Positions 52,912-62,832 of a stretch of 64,000 nt of DNA are shown one piece after another. The DNA lies in assembly GCF_014638915.1 (NCBI RefSeq), contig NZ_BMFQ01000001.1:1191142-1255141 (forward strand), written 5' to 3'. Each line of letters starts with the position of its first letter. Position 1 is the stretch's first letter. A program made the position numbers and the translations under genes. The notes under the pieces are model-generated. The model did not search any database and was not told the DNA's origin. It saw only the letters and a program-made list of their open reading frames with translations. Source of the DNA: Xanthomarina arctica (GTDB lineage Bacteria; Bacteroidota; Bacteroidia; Flavobacteriales; Flavobacteriaceae).

Positions 52912-54249
52912 ATGGCAAAACAAAGATTAGTCATATTAGGCGGAGGAGAAAGTGGCGTTGGAACGGCTCTTTTAGGAAAGGCAAAAGGCTTTGAGGTTTT
53001 TGTTTCAGATAAAGGAAAGATTAAAGAAAAATATAAACAAGTTCTTATACATAATGAGATTGAATGGGAAGAAGAAACCCATACAGAGTCAAAAATTCTA
53101 AATGCGGATTTGGTAATGAAAAGCCCTGGAATTCCTGATAAAGCGCCTTTGGTAAAACAAATTCGTAAAAAAGGGATCCAAGTGGTTTCAGAAATTGAGT
53201 TTGCTGCCAGATATACAAATGCCATTATTGTTGGTATTACCGGAAGTAATGGCAAAACAACAACGGCTTCGTTAGCGCATCATATTATCAAGCAAGAACT
53301 AGAAGTGGGCTTGGCAGGAAATATAGGTGACAGTTTTGCGAAACAAGTTTTGGAGAACGATTATCCAAACTATGTGTTAGAGATTAGTAGTTTTCAGTTA
53401 GATGATATTATAGATTTTAAGCCACATATAGCTGTAATAACTAATATCACTCCAGATCATTTGGATAGATATAATTATGAATTTGATAATTATATCGCTT
53501 CAAAATTTAGAATTGCTCTAAACCAAACAAAAGAAGATTATTTGATTTATGATGCCGATGATCCTGTTATTCTGGATTGGTTAGAAAAGCATCCAGTTCA
53601 ATCCACATTATTACCATTTTCTCTAGTGAAAAAAATTGAAAATGGTGCGTATTTAGAAAATGAAAAGATAATTATAACAATAGATAACACCCAAATAGAC
53701 ATGTCAGCAAAAGACTTAGCATTAGAAGGAAAACACAATATTAAGAACGCCATGGCTGCTTCAACAGTAGCTCAATTATTAAGAATTAGAAAACAAACCA
53801 TTAGAGAAAGTTTAGAGAATTTTCATGGCGTGGAACACAGATTGGAAAGTGTTTTGAAAATTAACAAAGTTCAGTATATAAACGACTCTAAGGCAACCAA
53901 TGTAAATGCAACCTATTATGCATTAGAAAGCATGGATGCGCCAACAGTATGGATTGTTGGAGGTCAAGATAAAGGGAATAATTATAAAGAATTATATCCA
54001 TTTGTAAACGAAAAAGTAAAAGCCATTATCTGCTTGGGTGTTGATAACGAAAAGCTATTGGAAAACTTTGGTTCCATGGTGGATGTTATTGTAGAAACTC
54101 AGTTTATGAATGAGGCTGTTAAAATAGCTTACAAGATAGCCGAAGCAGGAGATAATGTTTTATTGTCGCCAGCTTGTGCAAGTTTTGATTTGTTTGAAAA
54201 CTATGAAGATAGAGGAAGACAATTTAAAACTGCAGTAAGAAATTTATAA
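52912..54249 (+). CDS. murD: UDP-MurNAc-L-alanine:D-glutamate ligase MurD
   Basis: The 445-aa Mur ligase has an N-terminal Rossmann part (RLVILGGGESGVGTALLGKAKG), ATP loop GITGSNGKTT (about 107-116), ITNITPDHLDRY (about 178-189), HRLESV and NDSKATNVNATYYAL (about 323-337), and a final SPACASFDLFENYEDRG. It adds D-Glu to the murein precursor. Repeats on both sides (52871 and 54253) make this the only gene in the cluster framed by palindromic elements. Confidence 0.97.
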   Translation: MAKQRLVILGGGESGVGTALLGKAKGFEVFVSDKGKIKEKYKQVLIHNEIEWEEETHTESKILNADLVMKSPGIPDKAPLVKQIRKKGIQVVSEIEFAARYTNAIIVGITGSNGKTTTASLAHHIIKQELEVGLAGNIGDSFAKQVLENDYPNYVLEISSFQLDDIIDFKPHIAVITNITPDHLDRYNYEFDNYIASKFRIALNQTKEDYLIYDADDPVILDWLEKHPVQSTLLPFSLVKKIENGAYLENEKIIITIDNTQIDMSAKDLALEGKHNIKNAMAASTVAQLLRIRKQTIRESLENFHGVEHRLESVLKINKVQYINDSKATNVNATYYALESMDAPTVWIVGGQDKGNNYKELYPFVNEKVKAIICLGVDNEKLLENFGSMVDVIVETQFMNEAVKIAYKIAEAGDNVLLSPACASFDLFENYEDRGRQFKTAVRNL

Positions 54250-54252
54250 TAA

Positions 54253-54294
54253 ATTCCTGCGCATGCCTGTCGGCAGGTAGGAAAGCAGGAATCT
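54253..54294. repeat. Palindromic repeat between murD and ftsW (first copy)
   Basis: ATTCCTGC ... GCAGGAAT forms an outer stem with an inner CCTGTCGGCAGG hairpin, starting 3 bp after the murD stop. Confidence 0.75.
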
Positions 54295-54360
54295 AAAAAA
54301 GATGGTGGTTAATAATATTATATGCGTTACTATAAGATAATTGGGATAAATTAAAAAAGA

Positions 54361-54382
54361 GATTCCTGCCTACGCAGGAATA
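54361..54382. repeat. Palindromic repeat between murD and ftsW (second copy)
   Basis: GATTCCTGCCTACGCAGGAA shares the ATTCCTGC/GCAGGAAT arms with 54253-54294, ending just before the ftsW ATG. The pair resembles clustered REP (BIME-like) elements and might fold into a longer structure. Confidence 0.75.
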
Positions 54383-54386
54383 AAAA

Positions 54387-55577
54387 ATGAACATATTTAA
54401 AAACATAAAAGGAGATCGATTAATCTGGGCAATTGCGGCTTTGCTAGCAATTTTCTCATTCCTTCCTGTGTATAGCGCAGCGAGCAATCTAGCTTATGTT
54501 GGAGAAAGTTCAAATACCTTTACTTTTTTCCTGAAACATTTAATGCACTTGTTTTTGGGTTTTACTATTATGTATGCCGTTCATAAAATTCCATATCGTT
54601 ATTTCAGGGGTTTATCTATTGTTTTGTTCCCTGTTGTTCTGGTATTGCTTGTTATAACAATGCTTCAAGGTACTACCATTGATGGCGCTAATGCAAGTAG
54701 GTGGATTCAAATTCCATTGGTTAACATGTCTTTTCAAACCTCCACCTTTGCTTTTGTAGTCTTAATGGTGTTTGTGGCGCGATATATGTCAAAGATTAAA
54801 GATCAAACCATCACTTTTAAAGAATCCATATTACCGCTATGGATACCTGTTTTTCTAGTGTTAATACTTATTTTGCCTGCCAACTTTTCAACGGCAGCCA
54901 TTATGTTTGTTATGGTTTTGATGTTAGTGTTTTTAGGAGGGTATCCTATTAAATATTTATTTGTAATTGTTGGAACTGGTATTCTAGCCTTATCATTTTT
55001 TGTTCTAATAGCAAAAGCTTTTCCAGATGCTATGCCAAATAGGGTTGATACTTGGATGAGTCGTGTTGAAAGTTTTTCAGATGAAGGAGATACCGAAGCC
55101 GATTATCAAATTGAAAAGGCAAAAATAGCTATAGCTACTGGAGGTATTCAAGGAGTTGGACCGGGAAAAAGTATTCAAAAGAATTTTTTACCTCAATCAT
55201 CTTCAGATTTTATTTATGCTATAATTGTTGAAGAATATGGATTGATTGGAGGTTTTGTATTAATGATATTCTATCTGTGGCTTTTATTTAGAATCGTCAT
55301 TGTTTCGCAAAAAGCTGATACCATTTTCGGAAAATTAATAGTGCTTGGCGTCGGTTTACCCATCGTGTTTCAAGCTTTAATAAATATGGCAGTTGCAGTA
55401 GAATTGTTTCCAGTTACCGGACAGACGTTACCATTAATTAGTAGTGGAGGAACTTCTATCTGGATGACGTGCCTAGCTCTTGGAATTATTTTAAGTGTGA
55501 GTGCTAAAAGAGAAGAATTAAAAGAACAGGAAGATAAGGAGGATAACCCATTGGCTGTTCTTTCAGAAGCTATTTAA
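54387..55577 (+). CDS. ftsW: Peptidoglycan glycosyltransferase FtsW
   Basis: The 396-aa SEDS-family polytopic protein has about ten helices: AALLAIFSFLPVYSAASNLAY at the start, GANASRWIQIPLVNMSFQTS (about 93-112), the Asp-containing SQSSSDFIYAIIVEEYGLIGG (about 270-291), and FPVTGQTLPLISSGGTSIWM (about 336-355). These are typical SEDS signatures. It polymerises septal glycan strands together with FtsI. A 137-bp gap with palindromic repeats separates it from murD. Confidence 0.97.
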   Translation: MNIFKNIKGDRLIWAIAALLAIFSFLPVYSAASNLAYVGESSNTFTFFLKHLMHLFLGFTIMYAVHKIPYRYFRGLSIVLFPVVLVLLVITMLQGTTIDGANASRWIQIPLVNMSFQTSTFAFVVLMVFVARYMSKIKDQTITFKESILPLWIPVFLVLILILPANFSTAAIMFVMVLMLVFLGGYPIKYLFVIVGTGILALSFFVLIAKAFPDAMPNRVDTWMSRVESFSDEGDTEADYQIEKAKIAIATGGIQGVGPGKSIQKNFLPQSSSDFIYAIIVEEYGLIGGFVLMIFYLWLLFRIVIVSQKADTIFGKLIVLGVGLPIVFQALINMAVAVELFPVTGQTLPLISSGGTSIWMTCLALGIILSVSAKREELKEQEDKEDNPLAVLSEAI

Positions 55578-55612
55578 AGAGAACATAGAATAAAGAATAA
55601 AGAAAATAGATA

Positions 55613-56716
55613 GTGTCAACAACAAAAACATATAGAATTATTTTATCAGGAGGCGGAACAGGTGGACATATCTACCCTGCAATTGCTATTGCAAACGAAT
55701 TAAAGCAACGTTTTCCTGATGCTAAATTTTTATTTGTAGGTGCAAAAGATCGCATGGAGATGGATAAAGTGCCTCAAGCTGGTTATGAGATTGAAGGGCT
55801 TTGGATTTCAGGAATTCAAAGAGAACTTACATTAAAAAACTTGAGTTTTCCTTTTAAATTAATAAGCAGTTTGTTTAATGCCAGAAAGATAATTAATAGG
55901 TTTAAACCAGATGTGGTTATAGGAACTGGAGGTTTTGCAAGTGGTCCTTTATTGCAAGTAGCAACGTCAAAAGGAATCCCTAGTTTAATCCAAGAACAAA
56001 ACTCATATCCGGGAATCACTAATAAGTTACTTTCCAAAAAAGCCAATAAAATTTGTGTGGCATATGATGGCTTGGAACGTTTTTTTCCTGAGAATAAAAT
56101 TATAAAAACAGGAAATCCTGTTAGACAAGGGTTGTTAGACATTGATACGAAAAGAACGCAAGCTCAAACGTTTTTTGAATTGGATAAAGATAAAAAGACA
56201 CTTTTTGTCTTGGGTGGAAGTTTAGGTGCCAGACGGATTAATGAGTTAATTGAAAAAGAGTTGGATTTCATCATAGGTCATAACATGCAGATTATTTGGC
56301 AATGTGGCAAATTGTATTTTGATCAATACAAGATTTATAACAACACCAAACACGTGCAAGTACATGCATTTGTAAATAATATGGATTATGCCTATGCGGC
56401 TTCCGATATTGTTATATCAAGAGCTGGAGCAAGTTCGGTTTCTGAATTATGTATTGTAGGGAAACCTGTCATATTTATTCCTTCACCTAATGTGGCTGAA
56501 GATCATCAGACAAAAAATGCTATGGCTATTGTTAATGAAAAAGCGGCATTATTAATTCATGAATCTGATTTGGAAGTGGATTTTGAAAATAATTTTGGGC
56601 AATTAATGGCTTCTGCTGAAAAGCAAAATGAGCTTAGCCAAAACATAAAAAAATTGGCATTAGTAAATGCAACAAAACAAATTGCAGACGAAGTAGAAAA
56701 ACTATTAAAAAAGTAG
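55613..56716 (+). CDS. murG: UDP-GlcNAc:lipid I N-acetylglucosaminyltransferase MurG
   Basis: The 367-aa GT28 enzyme converts lipid I to lipid II at the inner membrane. It has the N-terminal [18 protein letters not shown] (about 12-29), [14 protein letters not shown] (about 104-117), [15 protein letters not shown], and the C-terminal donor-site motifs [12 protein letters not shown] and [12 protein letters not shown] (about 268-279). The start is GTG at 55613. It lies 7 bp before murC. Confidence 0.97.
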   Translation: MSTTKTYRIILSGGGTGGHIYPAIAIANELKQRFPDAKFLFVGAKDRMEMDKVPQAGYEIEGLWISGIQRELTLKNLSFPFKLISSLFNARKIINRFKPDVVIGTGGFASGPLLQVATSKGIPSLIQEQNSYPGITNKLLSKKANKICVAYDGLERFFPENKIIKTGNPVRQGLLDIDTKRTQAQTFFELDKDKKTLFVLGGSLGARRINELIEKELDFIIGHNMQIIWQCGKLYFDQYKIYNNTKHVQVHAFVNNMDYAYAASDIVISRAGASSVSELCIVGKPVIFIPSPNVAEDHQTKNAMAIVNEKAALLIHESDLEVDFENNFGQLMASAEKQNELSQNIKKLALVNATKQIADEVEKLLKK

Positions 56717-56723
56717 GTTTTAT

Positions 56724-58079
56724 ATGAATTTAGACAACATAGATAACGTTTATTTTATTGGAATTGGTGGTATTGGCATGAGTGCCTTGGCCAGATATTT
56801 CCATGCCAAAAACAAACGTGTTGCAGGATATGATAAAACCCAAACAGAGATCACAGATAGTTTGGAAGCCTTGGGTATCAAAGTTCATTTTAACGATTCG
56901 GTTTCAAACATTCCTAATCCATTTTTTAATTATGATACTACTTTAGTTGTTTATACGCCAGCCATTCCTAAAGCAAATATGGAATTGGTTTATTTTAAAA
57001 ATGAACCTAGTTTTACCGTTTTAAAACGTTCTCAAATTTTAGGTATCATAACTGAAAACACCTTCTGTCTTGCAGTAGCTGGAACACATGGAAAAACAAC
57101 AACAACAAGTATTTTAGGACATTTGTTAAAGGAATGTGATGTTCCTGTTACAGCTTTTCTTGGTGGCATAAGTGAGAATTATAATTCTAATCTGATACTT
57201 AATGGAACCGATGTTTCGGTTGTGGAAGCAGATGAGTTTGATAGATCTTTCTTAACGCTTTCTCCAGATATTGCTTGTATTACATCTATGGATGCCGATC
57301 ATTTGGATATTTATGGAGATGCATCAGAACTAATAAAATCTTTTGAAGATTTTTCAAAAAGAGTGAAAGAAAATGGAAAGCTATTTGTTAAGAATGGTTT
57401 GCCACTTAAAGGAATAACTTATGGAATTGAAGATAATTCAGACTATTCCGTTCAAAATATAAAAATAGAAAATGGTGTCTATGTTTTTGATGCAAAAATG
57501 CCAGAAACAACACTTAAAAATATACAATTTAACCTACCCGGTAGACATAATTTGTCTAATGCATTAATAGCCTTGGCGATGGCTGTAGAATACGGTTGCC
57601 CTCACCAGCAGCTCGCCAAAGCATTAGCATCTTACAAAGGAGTTAAACGTAGATTTTCATATCATATTAAAACGGAGGATTTGGTTTACATAGACGACTA
57701 TGCACATCATCCAGAGGAAATAAATGCGGTATATCAAGCGGTTCGTGAAATGTATCCAGGAAAAAAAGTGTTAGCCATTTTTCAACCACATTTATTCAGC
57801 AGAACTAGAGATTTTGCAGACGATTTCGCTAAAAGTCTTTCTCAATTCGATGAGGTATTGTTGTTAGATATCTATCCTGCAAGAGAATTACCCATAGAAG
57901 GAATTACATCAAAATGGTTGTTGGATAAAATTGAAAACCCAAACAAACAGTTAATAGATAAAACAGAAATTATTTCAAAAATAAAAGAAAGTCAAGCTTC
58001 CATTATATTAACAATTGGAGCAGGAGATATTGGGGAAGAAGTGAAACATATTAAAAAAAGTTTAAGCGTTGAAAATTAA
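56724..58079 (+). CDS. murC: UDP-MurNAc:L-alanine ligase MurC
   Basis: The 451-aa Mur ligase has the N-terminal YFIGIGGIGMSALARYF, ATP loop AGTHGKTTTTSILGHLL (about 117-133), VVEADEFDRSFL, SMDADHLDIYG, GRHNLSNALIALAMA and DDYAHHPEEI (about 329-338). It adds the first amino acid of the peptide stem. Its 3' end overlaps the ftsQ start by 11 bp. Confidence 0.97.
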   Translation: MNLDNIDNVYFIGIGGIGMSALARYFHAKNKRVAGYDKTQTEITDSLEALGIKVHFNDSVSNIPNPFFNYDTTLVVYTPAIPKANMELVYFKNEPSFTVLKRSQILGIITENTFCLAVAGTHGKTTTTSILGHLLKECDVPVTAFLGGISENYNSNLILNGTDVSVVEADEFDRSFLTLSPDIACITSMDADHLDIYGDASELIKSFEDFSKRVKENGKLFVKNGLPLKGITYGIEDNSDYSVQNIKIENGVYVFDAKMPETTLKNIQFNLPGRHNLSNALIALAMAVEYGCPHQQLAKALASYKGVKRRFSYHIKTEDLVYIDDYAHHPEEINAVYQAVREMYPGKKVLAIFQPHLFSRTRDFADDFAKSLSQFDEVLLLDIYPARELPIEGITSKWLLDKIENPNKQLIDKTEIISKIKESQASIILTIGAGDIGEEVKHIKKSLSVEN

Positions 58080-58788
58080 TTGGAACTATATAAAAATGAT
58101 ACTTCTACTATTCTTAGTAGTGTTTCTTTATGCGTTTTCTTCAGAAAAAAATGCCTTAAGAAAAGTGTCAGATCCAATCATAAAATTTAAAGGAGATCAC
58201 AACCTTTTTCTAACACATGAGAATGTTAGTAAATTGTTAATACAAAAAAACGAGAGTATAAAAAATAAGCCTAAAGAAACTTTAGATTTGAATGTTTTAG
58301 AATCTGCCCTGAATTCTAATCAAATGGTCAAGTCCGCACAAGTGTATATGTCTGTAAACGGCTTATTTATGGTGGATATTGAGCAAAAAAAACCTATAGC
58401 AAGAGTTCAAACAAATGCATCTTATTACATAGATGATCAGGGAAGTTACATGCCTTTGTCATCTAATTATACTGCAAGAGTTCCTCTTGTGACTGGAAAT
58501 GTTGAAAAAAACAACCTATCCAATGTATTTAAAATTGCCCAAAAGGTAAATGAGGACGATTTTTTAAGAAAACATGTGATAGAGATTCGTCAAGCAGAAA
58601 AGAATACAATTGCTTTAAAGTTTAGACAAAATAATTTTACCATTCAGCTGGGAACGTTGAAGAATTTAGATAAAAAAATCATGAATTTAAAAGCATTCTA
58701 TAACAAAGCTTTAAAAGAAAATTCACTTGACACGTATAAGACGGTTAATTTGGAGTTTGAAAGTCAAGTTGTTTGTACTAAAATATAA
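58069..58788 (+). CDS. ftsQ: Cell division protein FtsQ
   Basis: The 239-aa protein has one N-terminal transmembrane helix (about 6-24, MILLLFLVVFLYAFSSE). A POTRA-like domain (about 40-110; HENVSKLLI, LNSNQMVKSAQVYMS) and a beta domain (IDDQGSYMPLS) follow. It links the divisome in the periplasm. The start is TTG at 58069 inside the murC end; no ATG in frame is available before the membrane helix except within it. Short compared with E. coli FtsQ (276 aa), usual for Bacteroidota. Confidence 0.92.
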   Translation: MKINWNYIKMILLLFLVVFLYAFSSEKNALRKVSDPIIKFKGDHNLFLTHENVSKLLIQKNESIKNKPKETLDLNVLESALNSNQMVKSAQVYMSVNGLFMVDIEQKKPIARVQTNASYYIDDQGSYMPLSSNYTARVPLVTGNVEKNNLSNVFKIAQKVNEDDFLRKHVIEIRQAEKNTIALKFRQNNFTIQLGTLKNLDKKIMNLKAFYNKALKENSLDTYKTVNLEFESQVVCTKI

Positions 58789-58791
58789 ACT

Positions 58792-60117
58792 ATGGAAAAC
58801 AATATAGCAGTAGGATTAGACATAGGAACCACAAAAATTGTGGCCATGATTGGTCGTAAAAACGATTATGGGAAGGTGGAGATTTTAGGTATTGGAAGAT
58901 CCAAAAGCCTAGGTGTACATCGTGGGGTGGTAAATAATATTACACAAACCATTAAATCTATCCAACTTGCGGTTCAAGAAGCAGAAGCAGCATCAGAGTT
59001 TAAAATTGAAAATGTAACGGTTGGGATTGCAGGTCAACATATTAGAAGTTTGCAACACAGCGATTATATTACCAGAGCAAATTCTGAATTAGTTATAGAT
59101 GAAGATGATATTGAACGCTTAATAAATCAGGTTCATAAGTTAGTCATGCTTCCAGGAGAAGAAATTATCCATGTGTTACCACAGGAATATAAAGTAGATG
59201 GGCAAGCAGAAATTAAGGAGCCTGTTGGAATGTATGGAGGTAGATTAGAAGCAAATTTCCATGTAGTTGTAGGTCAGGTTTCTTCTATTAGAAATGTAGG
59301 TCGTTGTATTAAAAGTGCAGGTTTAAATTTAGAAGGGATTACTCTGGAGCCTTTAGCATCGGCAAATGCCGTTTTAAGTCAGGAAGAAAAAGAAGCAGGT
59401 GTTGCTTTAATCGATATAGGTGGTGGAACTACAGATTTAGCCATTTTTAGAGATGGTATCATTCGTCATACAGCCGTTATTCCTTTTGGAGGAAACGTTA
59501 TTACAGAAGACATCAAAGAAGGCTGTTCCATTATAGAAAAGCAAGCCGAATTATTAAAAATTAAATTTGGTTCTGCATGGCCAGGAGAAAATAAAGAGAA
59601 TGAGATTGTATCTATTCCTGGTTTAAGAGGAAGAGATCCAAAAGAAATCACATTAAAAAATCTTTCAAAAATTATTCACGCACGAGTTGTGGAAATTATA
59701 GAACAGGTTTATGCCGAAATAAAAAATTACGGTCACGAAGAACAGAAAAAGAAACTTATTGCAGGAATTGTTTTAACAGGAGGTGGCGCACAATTAAAAC
59801 ACTTAAAGCAATTGGTAGAATATATCACTGGAATGGATACCAGAATTGGTTTTCCAAACGAGCATTTGGCAGGAGATAGTGACGAAGAAATAACAAGCCC
59901 ATTATACGCAACAGCAGTTGGTTTGGTAATGGATGGTCTAAAAAGACAAGAAAGAAAAAAGGCCGAAATAATTATTGAAGAGGTTCAAGAAGTCGAAGAT
60001 TTAACAGAAGTTGAAACAGAAATTGAAGAACCGCAACCAATAATAAAACCAGAAAGACGTTCATTTTTAGACAAGTTAACAGAACGAGTAAAAGATTTTC
60101 TCGATAATGCCGAGTGA
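58792..60117 (+). CDS. ftsA: Cell division protein FtsA
   Basis: The 441-aa actin-like protein has phosphate 1 AVGLDIGTTKIVAMIG (about 6-21), the 1C domain HVLPQEYKVDG, ALIDIGGGTTDLAIF (about 204-218), and the adenosine motif IVLTGGGAQLKHL (about 324-336). The C-terminal acidic linker leads to an amphipathic tail RSFLDKLTERVKDFLDNAE that anchors FtsZ filaments to the membrane. It is 3 bp after ftsQ and 79 bp before ftsZ. Confidence 0.97.
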   Translation: MENNIAVGLDIGTTKIVAMIGRKNDYGKVEILGIGRSKSLGVHRGVVNNITQTIKSIQLAVQEAEAASEFKIENVTVGIAGQHIRSLQHSDYITRANSELVIDEDDIERLINQVHKLVMLPGEEIIHVLPQEYKVDGQAEIKEPVGMYGGRLEANFHVVVGQVSSIRNVGRCIKSAGLNLEGITLEPLASANAVLSQEEKEAGVALIDIGGGTTDLAIFRDGIIRHTAVIPFGGNVITEDIKEGCSIIEKQAELLKIKFGSAWPGENKENEIVSIPGLRGRDPKEITLKNLSKIIHARVVEIIEQVYAEIKNYGHEEQKKKLIAGIVLTGGGAQLKHLKQLVEYITGMDTRIGFPNEHLAGDSDEEITSPLYATAVGLVMDGLKRQERKKAEIIIEEVQEVEDLTEVETEIEEPQPIIKPERRSFLDKLTERVKDFLDNAE

Positions 60118-60196
60118 ATTTTTAAAAAGAAGTAAAGATTAATCCATAGATATTTTAAATATCGCAAAAAGTAATAGAATAATTAAAACGAAATTC

Positions 60197-62134
60197 ATGA
60201 GCAGCAACAAAGAATTCGAAGGTAATATTTCATTTGATCTCCCTAAAAATCAATCAAATGTTATAAAAGTCATAGGTGTTGGTGGTGGAGGTAGCAATGC
60301 TATCAACCACATGTTCCAACAAGGTATAAAAGGTGTCGATTTTGTAATTTGTAATACAGATGCACAAGCGCTACAAAACAGTGGAGTTCCAAACAAAATC
60401 CAATTAGGTTTAAATTTAACCGAAGGATTAGGTGCTGGAGCAAATCCAGATGTTGGAGAGAAATCTGCAATAGAAAGTTTTGAAGACTTACAGCGCATGT
60501 TGGATACCAATACTAAAATGATATTCATAACCGCTGGTATGGGTGGTGGAACCGGAACAGGAGCCGCACCAATAATTGCTAAAATGGCTAAAGATTTAGA
60601 TATTTTAACAGTTGGGATTGTAACCATGCCTTTTCAGTTTGAAGGAAAAATGCGTAACGAACAAGCGCAAATTGGTATAGAGAACTTACGTAATGTGGTC
60701 GATTCGTTAGTGGTAATTAACAACAATAAACTTCGTGAAGTATATGGAAATTTAGGCTTTAAAGCTGGGTTCTCTAAAGCAGACGAAGTGCTTTCTACTG
60801 CCGCACGTGGTATTGCAGAGGTAATAACACATCACTACACGCAAAATATTGATTTACGCGATGCTAAAACAGTATTAAGCAATAGTGGAACTGCTATTAT
60901 GGGTTCTGCTACATCTTCTGGTCAAAATAGAGCACATGACGCTATTAGTAAGGCGCTGGATTCACCTTTATTAAACGATAATAAAATTACTGGAGCTAAA
61001 AACGTATTGTTGCTTATCGTTTCTGGTGCACAAGAAATTACTATTGATGAAATAGGTGAAATTAACGACCATATTCAAAACGAAGCTGGTCATGGTGCAA
61101 ATATTATCATGGGTGTAGGTGAAGACGAATCTTTAGACGAATCTATCGCTGTTACCATTATTGCAACGGGTTTTGATATCGATCAACAAGACGAAATTTC
61201 TAATACAGAAACTAAGAAAGTTATTCATGCTTTAGAAGAAGATAAACCTTTTGAACATGATTTAATAAAAAAAGAACAAGCTCCAGCCATTATAACTCCT
61301 AATATTGAGTTAGAAAAAAAAGAACCAACAGTTGTTAAGCACACTTTAGATTTAGACGAATTAGATACGTTTGGAAAACCAAAAAATGTTACAACTATAA
61401 ATGACCTTATTCAAACTACTGGAGCTATTAGAAATATAGATGTTGTTTACCAGGATGTTCTAGCGAAGTTTGAAGAGGAAGATTTTATTATTACAGATGT
61501 TCAAAATCAAGCAGAACAGGAAGAAGAAGAAATTGAAGATGAACAGCAAATTACGCTAACCTTCGATATGCCAATTAGCAATTCGCCTGTAATAAGTAAA
61601 GATGAGGACTTTGTGGTGCACAAATTGGATGAGAATATTAAAAAAATTCCTGTTAACGATTATGTAGAATTAATTCCTGTTACAGAAACTAATAAACATG
61701 GCGAAACAAGATATGTTTTAGACGATTATATGGAAATTGAGTCTGGAATCAATAAAAACCAAAAGCAGGAAAAGGTCATGGAGATCGCTGAAGAATACGA
61801 TAAAGAAATTGTTTTCGAAAAGAAAACAATTAAATCGGAAGAAACAGAAACTTCTATAGACGAAATTGATCCTATGAATACGCCAATTTCAGAATTGTTA
61901 AAAGAACGTGCTGAAGAGCGTAGACGTAAAATGAAAGATTTTAATTATAAATTTAATACATCTAAAATTGATGAAATTGAAAAAATTCCAGCATACAAAC
62001 GTCGTGGAATCGATTTAGATTTATCAAAACACTCGTCAGAATCTAATATGTCTGGTACTAGTGTTAGTATTGATGATAACGACGATATTCAATTTAGAAG
62101 CAATAATTCTTTTCTACACGATAATGTAGATTAA
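60197..62134 (+). CDS. ftsZ: Cell division protein FtsZ
   Basis: The 645-aa tubulin homologue has GTPase core about 15-330: VIKVIGVGGGGSNAINHM, the tubulin signature GMGGGTGTGAAP (about 114-125), FSKADEVLSTAARGIAEVI with the T7 region, and GANIIMGVGEDESLDESI. A very long acidic linker (about 340-600) and a C-terminal peptide (KIPAYKRRGIDLDLSKH, about 593-609) follow; this tail is much longer than in E. coli (383 aa), a Bacteroidota trait. It forms the division ring. A terminator follows. Confidence 0.97.
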   Translation: MSSNKEFEGNISFDLPKNQSNVIKVIGVGGGGSNAINHMFQQGIKGVDFVICNTDAQALQNSGVPNKIQLGLNLTEGLGAGANPDVGEKSAIESFEDLQRMLDTNTKMIFITAGMGGGTGTGAAPIIAKMAKDLDILTVGIVTMPFQFEGKMRNEQAQIGIENLRNVVDSLVVINNNKLREVYGNLGFKAGFSKADEVLSTAARGIAEVITHHYTQNIDLRDAKTVLSNSGTAIMGSATSSGQNRAHDAISKALDSPLLNDNKITGAKNVLLLIVSGAQEITIDEIGEINDHIQNEAGHGANIIMGVGEDESLDESIAVTIIATGFDIDQQDEISNTETKKVIHALEEDKPFEHDLIKKEQAPAIITPNIELEKKEPTVVKHTLDLDELDTFGKPKNVTTINDLIQTTGAIRNIDVVYQDVLAKFEEEDFIITDVQNQAEQEEEEIEDEQQITLTFDMPISNSPVISKDEDFVVHKLDENIKKIPVNDYVELIPVTETNKHGETRYVLDDYMEIESGINKNQKQEKVMEIAEEYDKEIVFEKKTIKSEETETSIDEIDPMNTPISELLKERAEERRRKMKDFNYKFNTSKIDEIEKIPAYKRRGIDLDLSKHSSESNMSGTSVSIDDNDDIQFRSNNSFLHDNVD

Positions 62135-62168
62135 GTTTTAGTGATTAAATTTAGTGATAGTGCTTCTT

Positions 62169-62207
62169 TAAAACCCGAATGATCTAATTGATCTTTCGGG
62201 TTTTATA
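62169..62207 (+). terminator. Terminator of the dcw cluster
   Basis: The stem AAAACCCGAA / TTCGGGTTTT with a T-rich tail, 35 bp after ftsZ, closes the long dcw transcript. Confidence 0.85.
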
Positions 62208-62298
62208 TTTTTCAGTGATTTTATCAATGGTGGTTTTTTAAAAATCACATAGACTTTAAATTTTTAAATTCATTTAAGAAGAAAACTTATTTTCTTAG

Positions 62299-62306
62299 TA
62301 CCTTCG
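62299..62306 (+). promoter_or_regulatory. Candidate -7 box of yqeY
   Basis: TACCTTCG is close to TAnnTTTG (one mismatch), 23 bp before the yqeY ATG and behind the ftsZ terminator. No clear -33 element. Confidence 0.4.
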
Positions 62307-62329
62307 TGGCTTGCAATAAAACAAAAAAC

Positions 62330-62779
62330 ATGAGTTTACAAGAAGATATCATGACAGCCATGAAAACGGCCATGAAAAGTAAAGATCAAATGGCTTTAAC
62401 GGCTTTAAGAGCTGTTAAATCGGCCATACTTTTAGCGCAAACAGAAAGTGGAGCTAAATTAGAATTAACCGAAGAGCAAGAGCTTAAAATACTTCAAAAG
62501 CAAGTAAAGCAACGCAAGGATAGCGCTGCAATTTATTTGGAGCAAAGTCGCGAAGATTTAGCGGCTCCAGAATTAGCTGAAGCAGAAGTAATCTCTCAAT
62601 TTTTACCAGAAGCACTAACCGATGAAGAAATAGAAAAAGTAGTTGTTATGACTATTGAAAGCGTTGGAGCAGAAGGCATGAAAGATATGGGAAAAGTTAT
62701 GGGAATAGTAAGTCAGGAATTAGCTGGAAAAGCAGATGGGAAGACTATTTCAAATATAGTAAGAGCTAAGTTGGCTTAA
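62330..62779 (+). CDS. GatB/YqeY domain protein
   Basis: The protein is 149 aa from ATG 62330 (MSLQEDIMTAMKTAMKSKDQ); the frame extends upstream to 62306 without a better start and across the presumed promoter. The helical YqeY fold is clear: LTALRAVKSAILLAQTESG (about 20-38), ILQKQVKQRKDSAAIYLEQ (about 52-70), FLPEALTDEEIE and GMKDMGKVMGIVSQELAGKADGKTISNIV. Related to the tRNA-binding tail of GatB; exact role unknown. It regularly follows ftsZ in flavobacteria. Confidence 0.93.
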   Translation: MSLQEDIMTAMKTAMKSKDQMALTALRAVKSAILLAQTESGAKLELTEEQELKILQKQVKQRKDSAAIYLEQSREDLAAPELAEAEVISQFLPEALTDEEIEKVVVMTIESVGAEGMKDMGKVMGIVSQELAGKADGKTISNIVRAKLA

Positions 62780-62793
62780 ACCAACAAAATCTT

Positions 62794-62812
62794 TCAGGTT
62801 TTAAAAACCTGA
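62794..62812. repeat. Palindromic repeat downstream of yqeY
   Basis: TCAGGTTTT-A-AAAACCTGA is a near-perfect palindrome of a type often interspersed in flavobacterial genomes. It may also act as terminator for yqeY. The GIY-YIG remnant follows. Confidence 0.65.
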
Positions 62813-62832
62813 GAGGTTTATCGAAATTTTTA

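Noticed and set aside
60250-60627. 125-codon antisense frame inside ftsZ
   Set aside because: It mirrors the Gly-rich GTPase core of FtsZ as Pro-rich sequence, a typical shadow frame.
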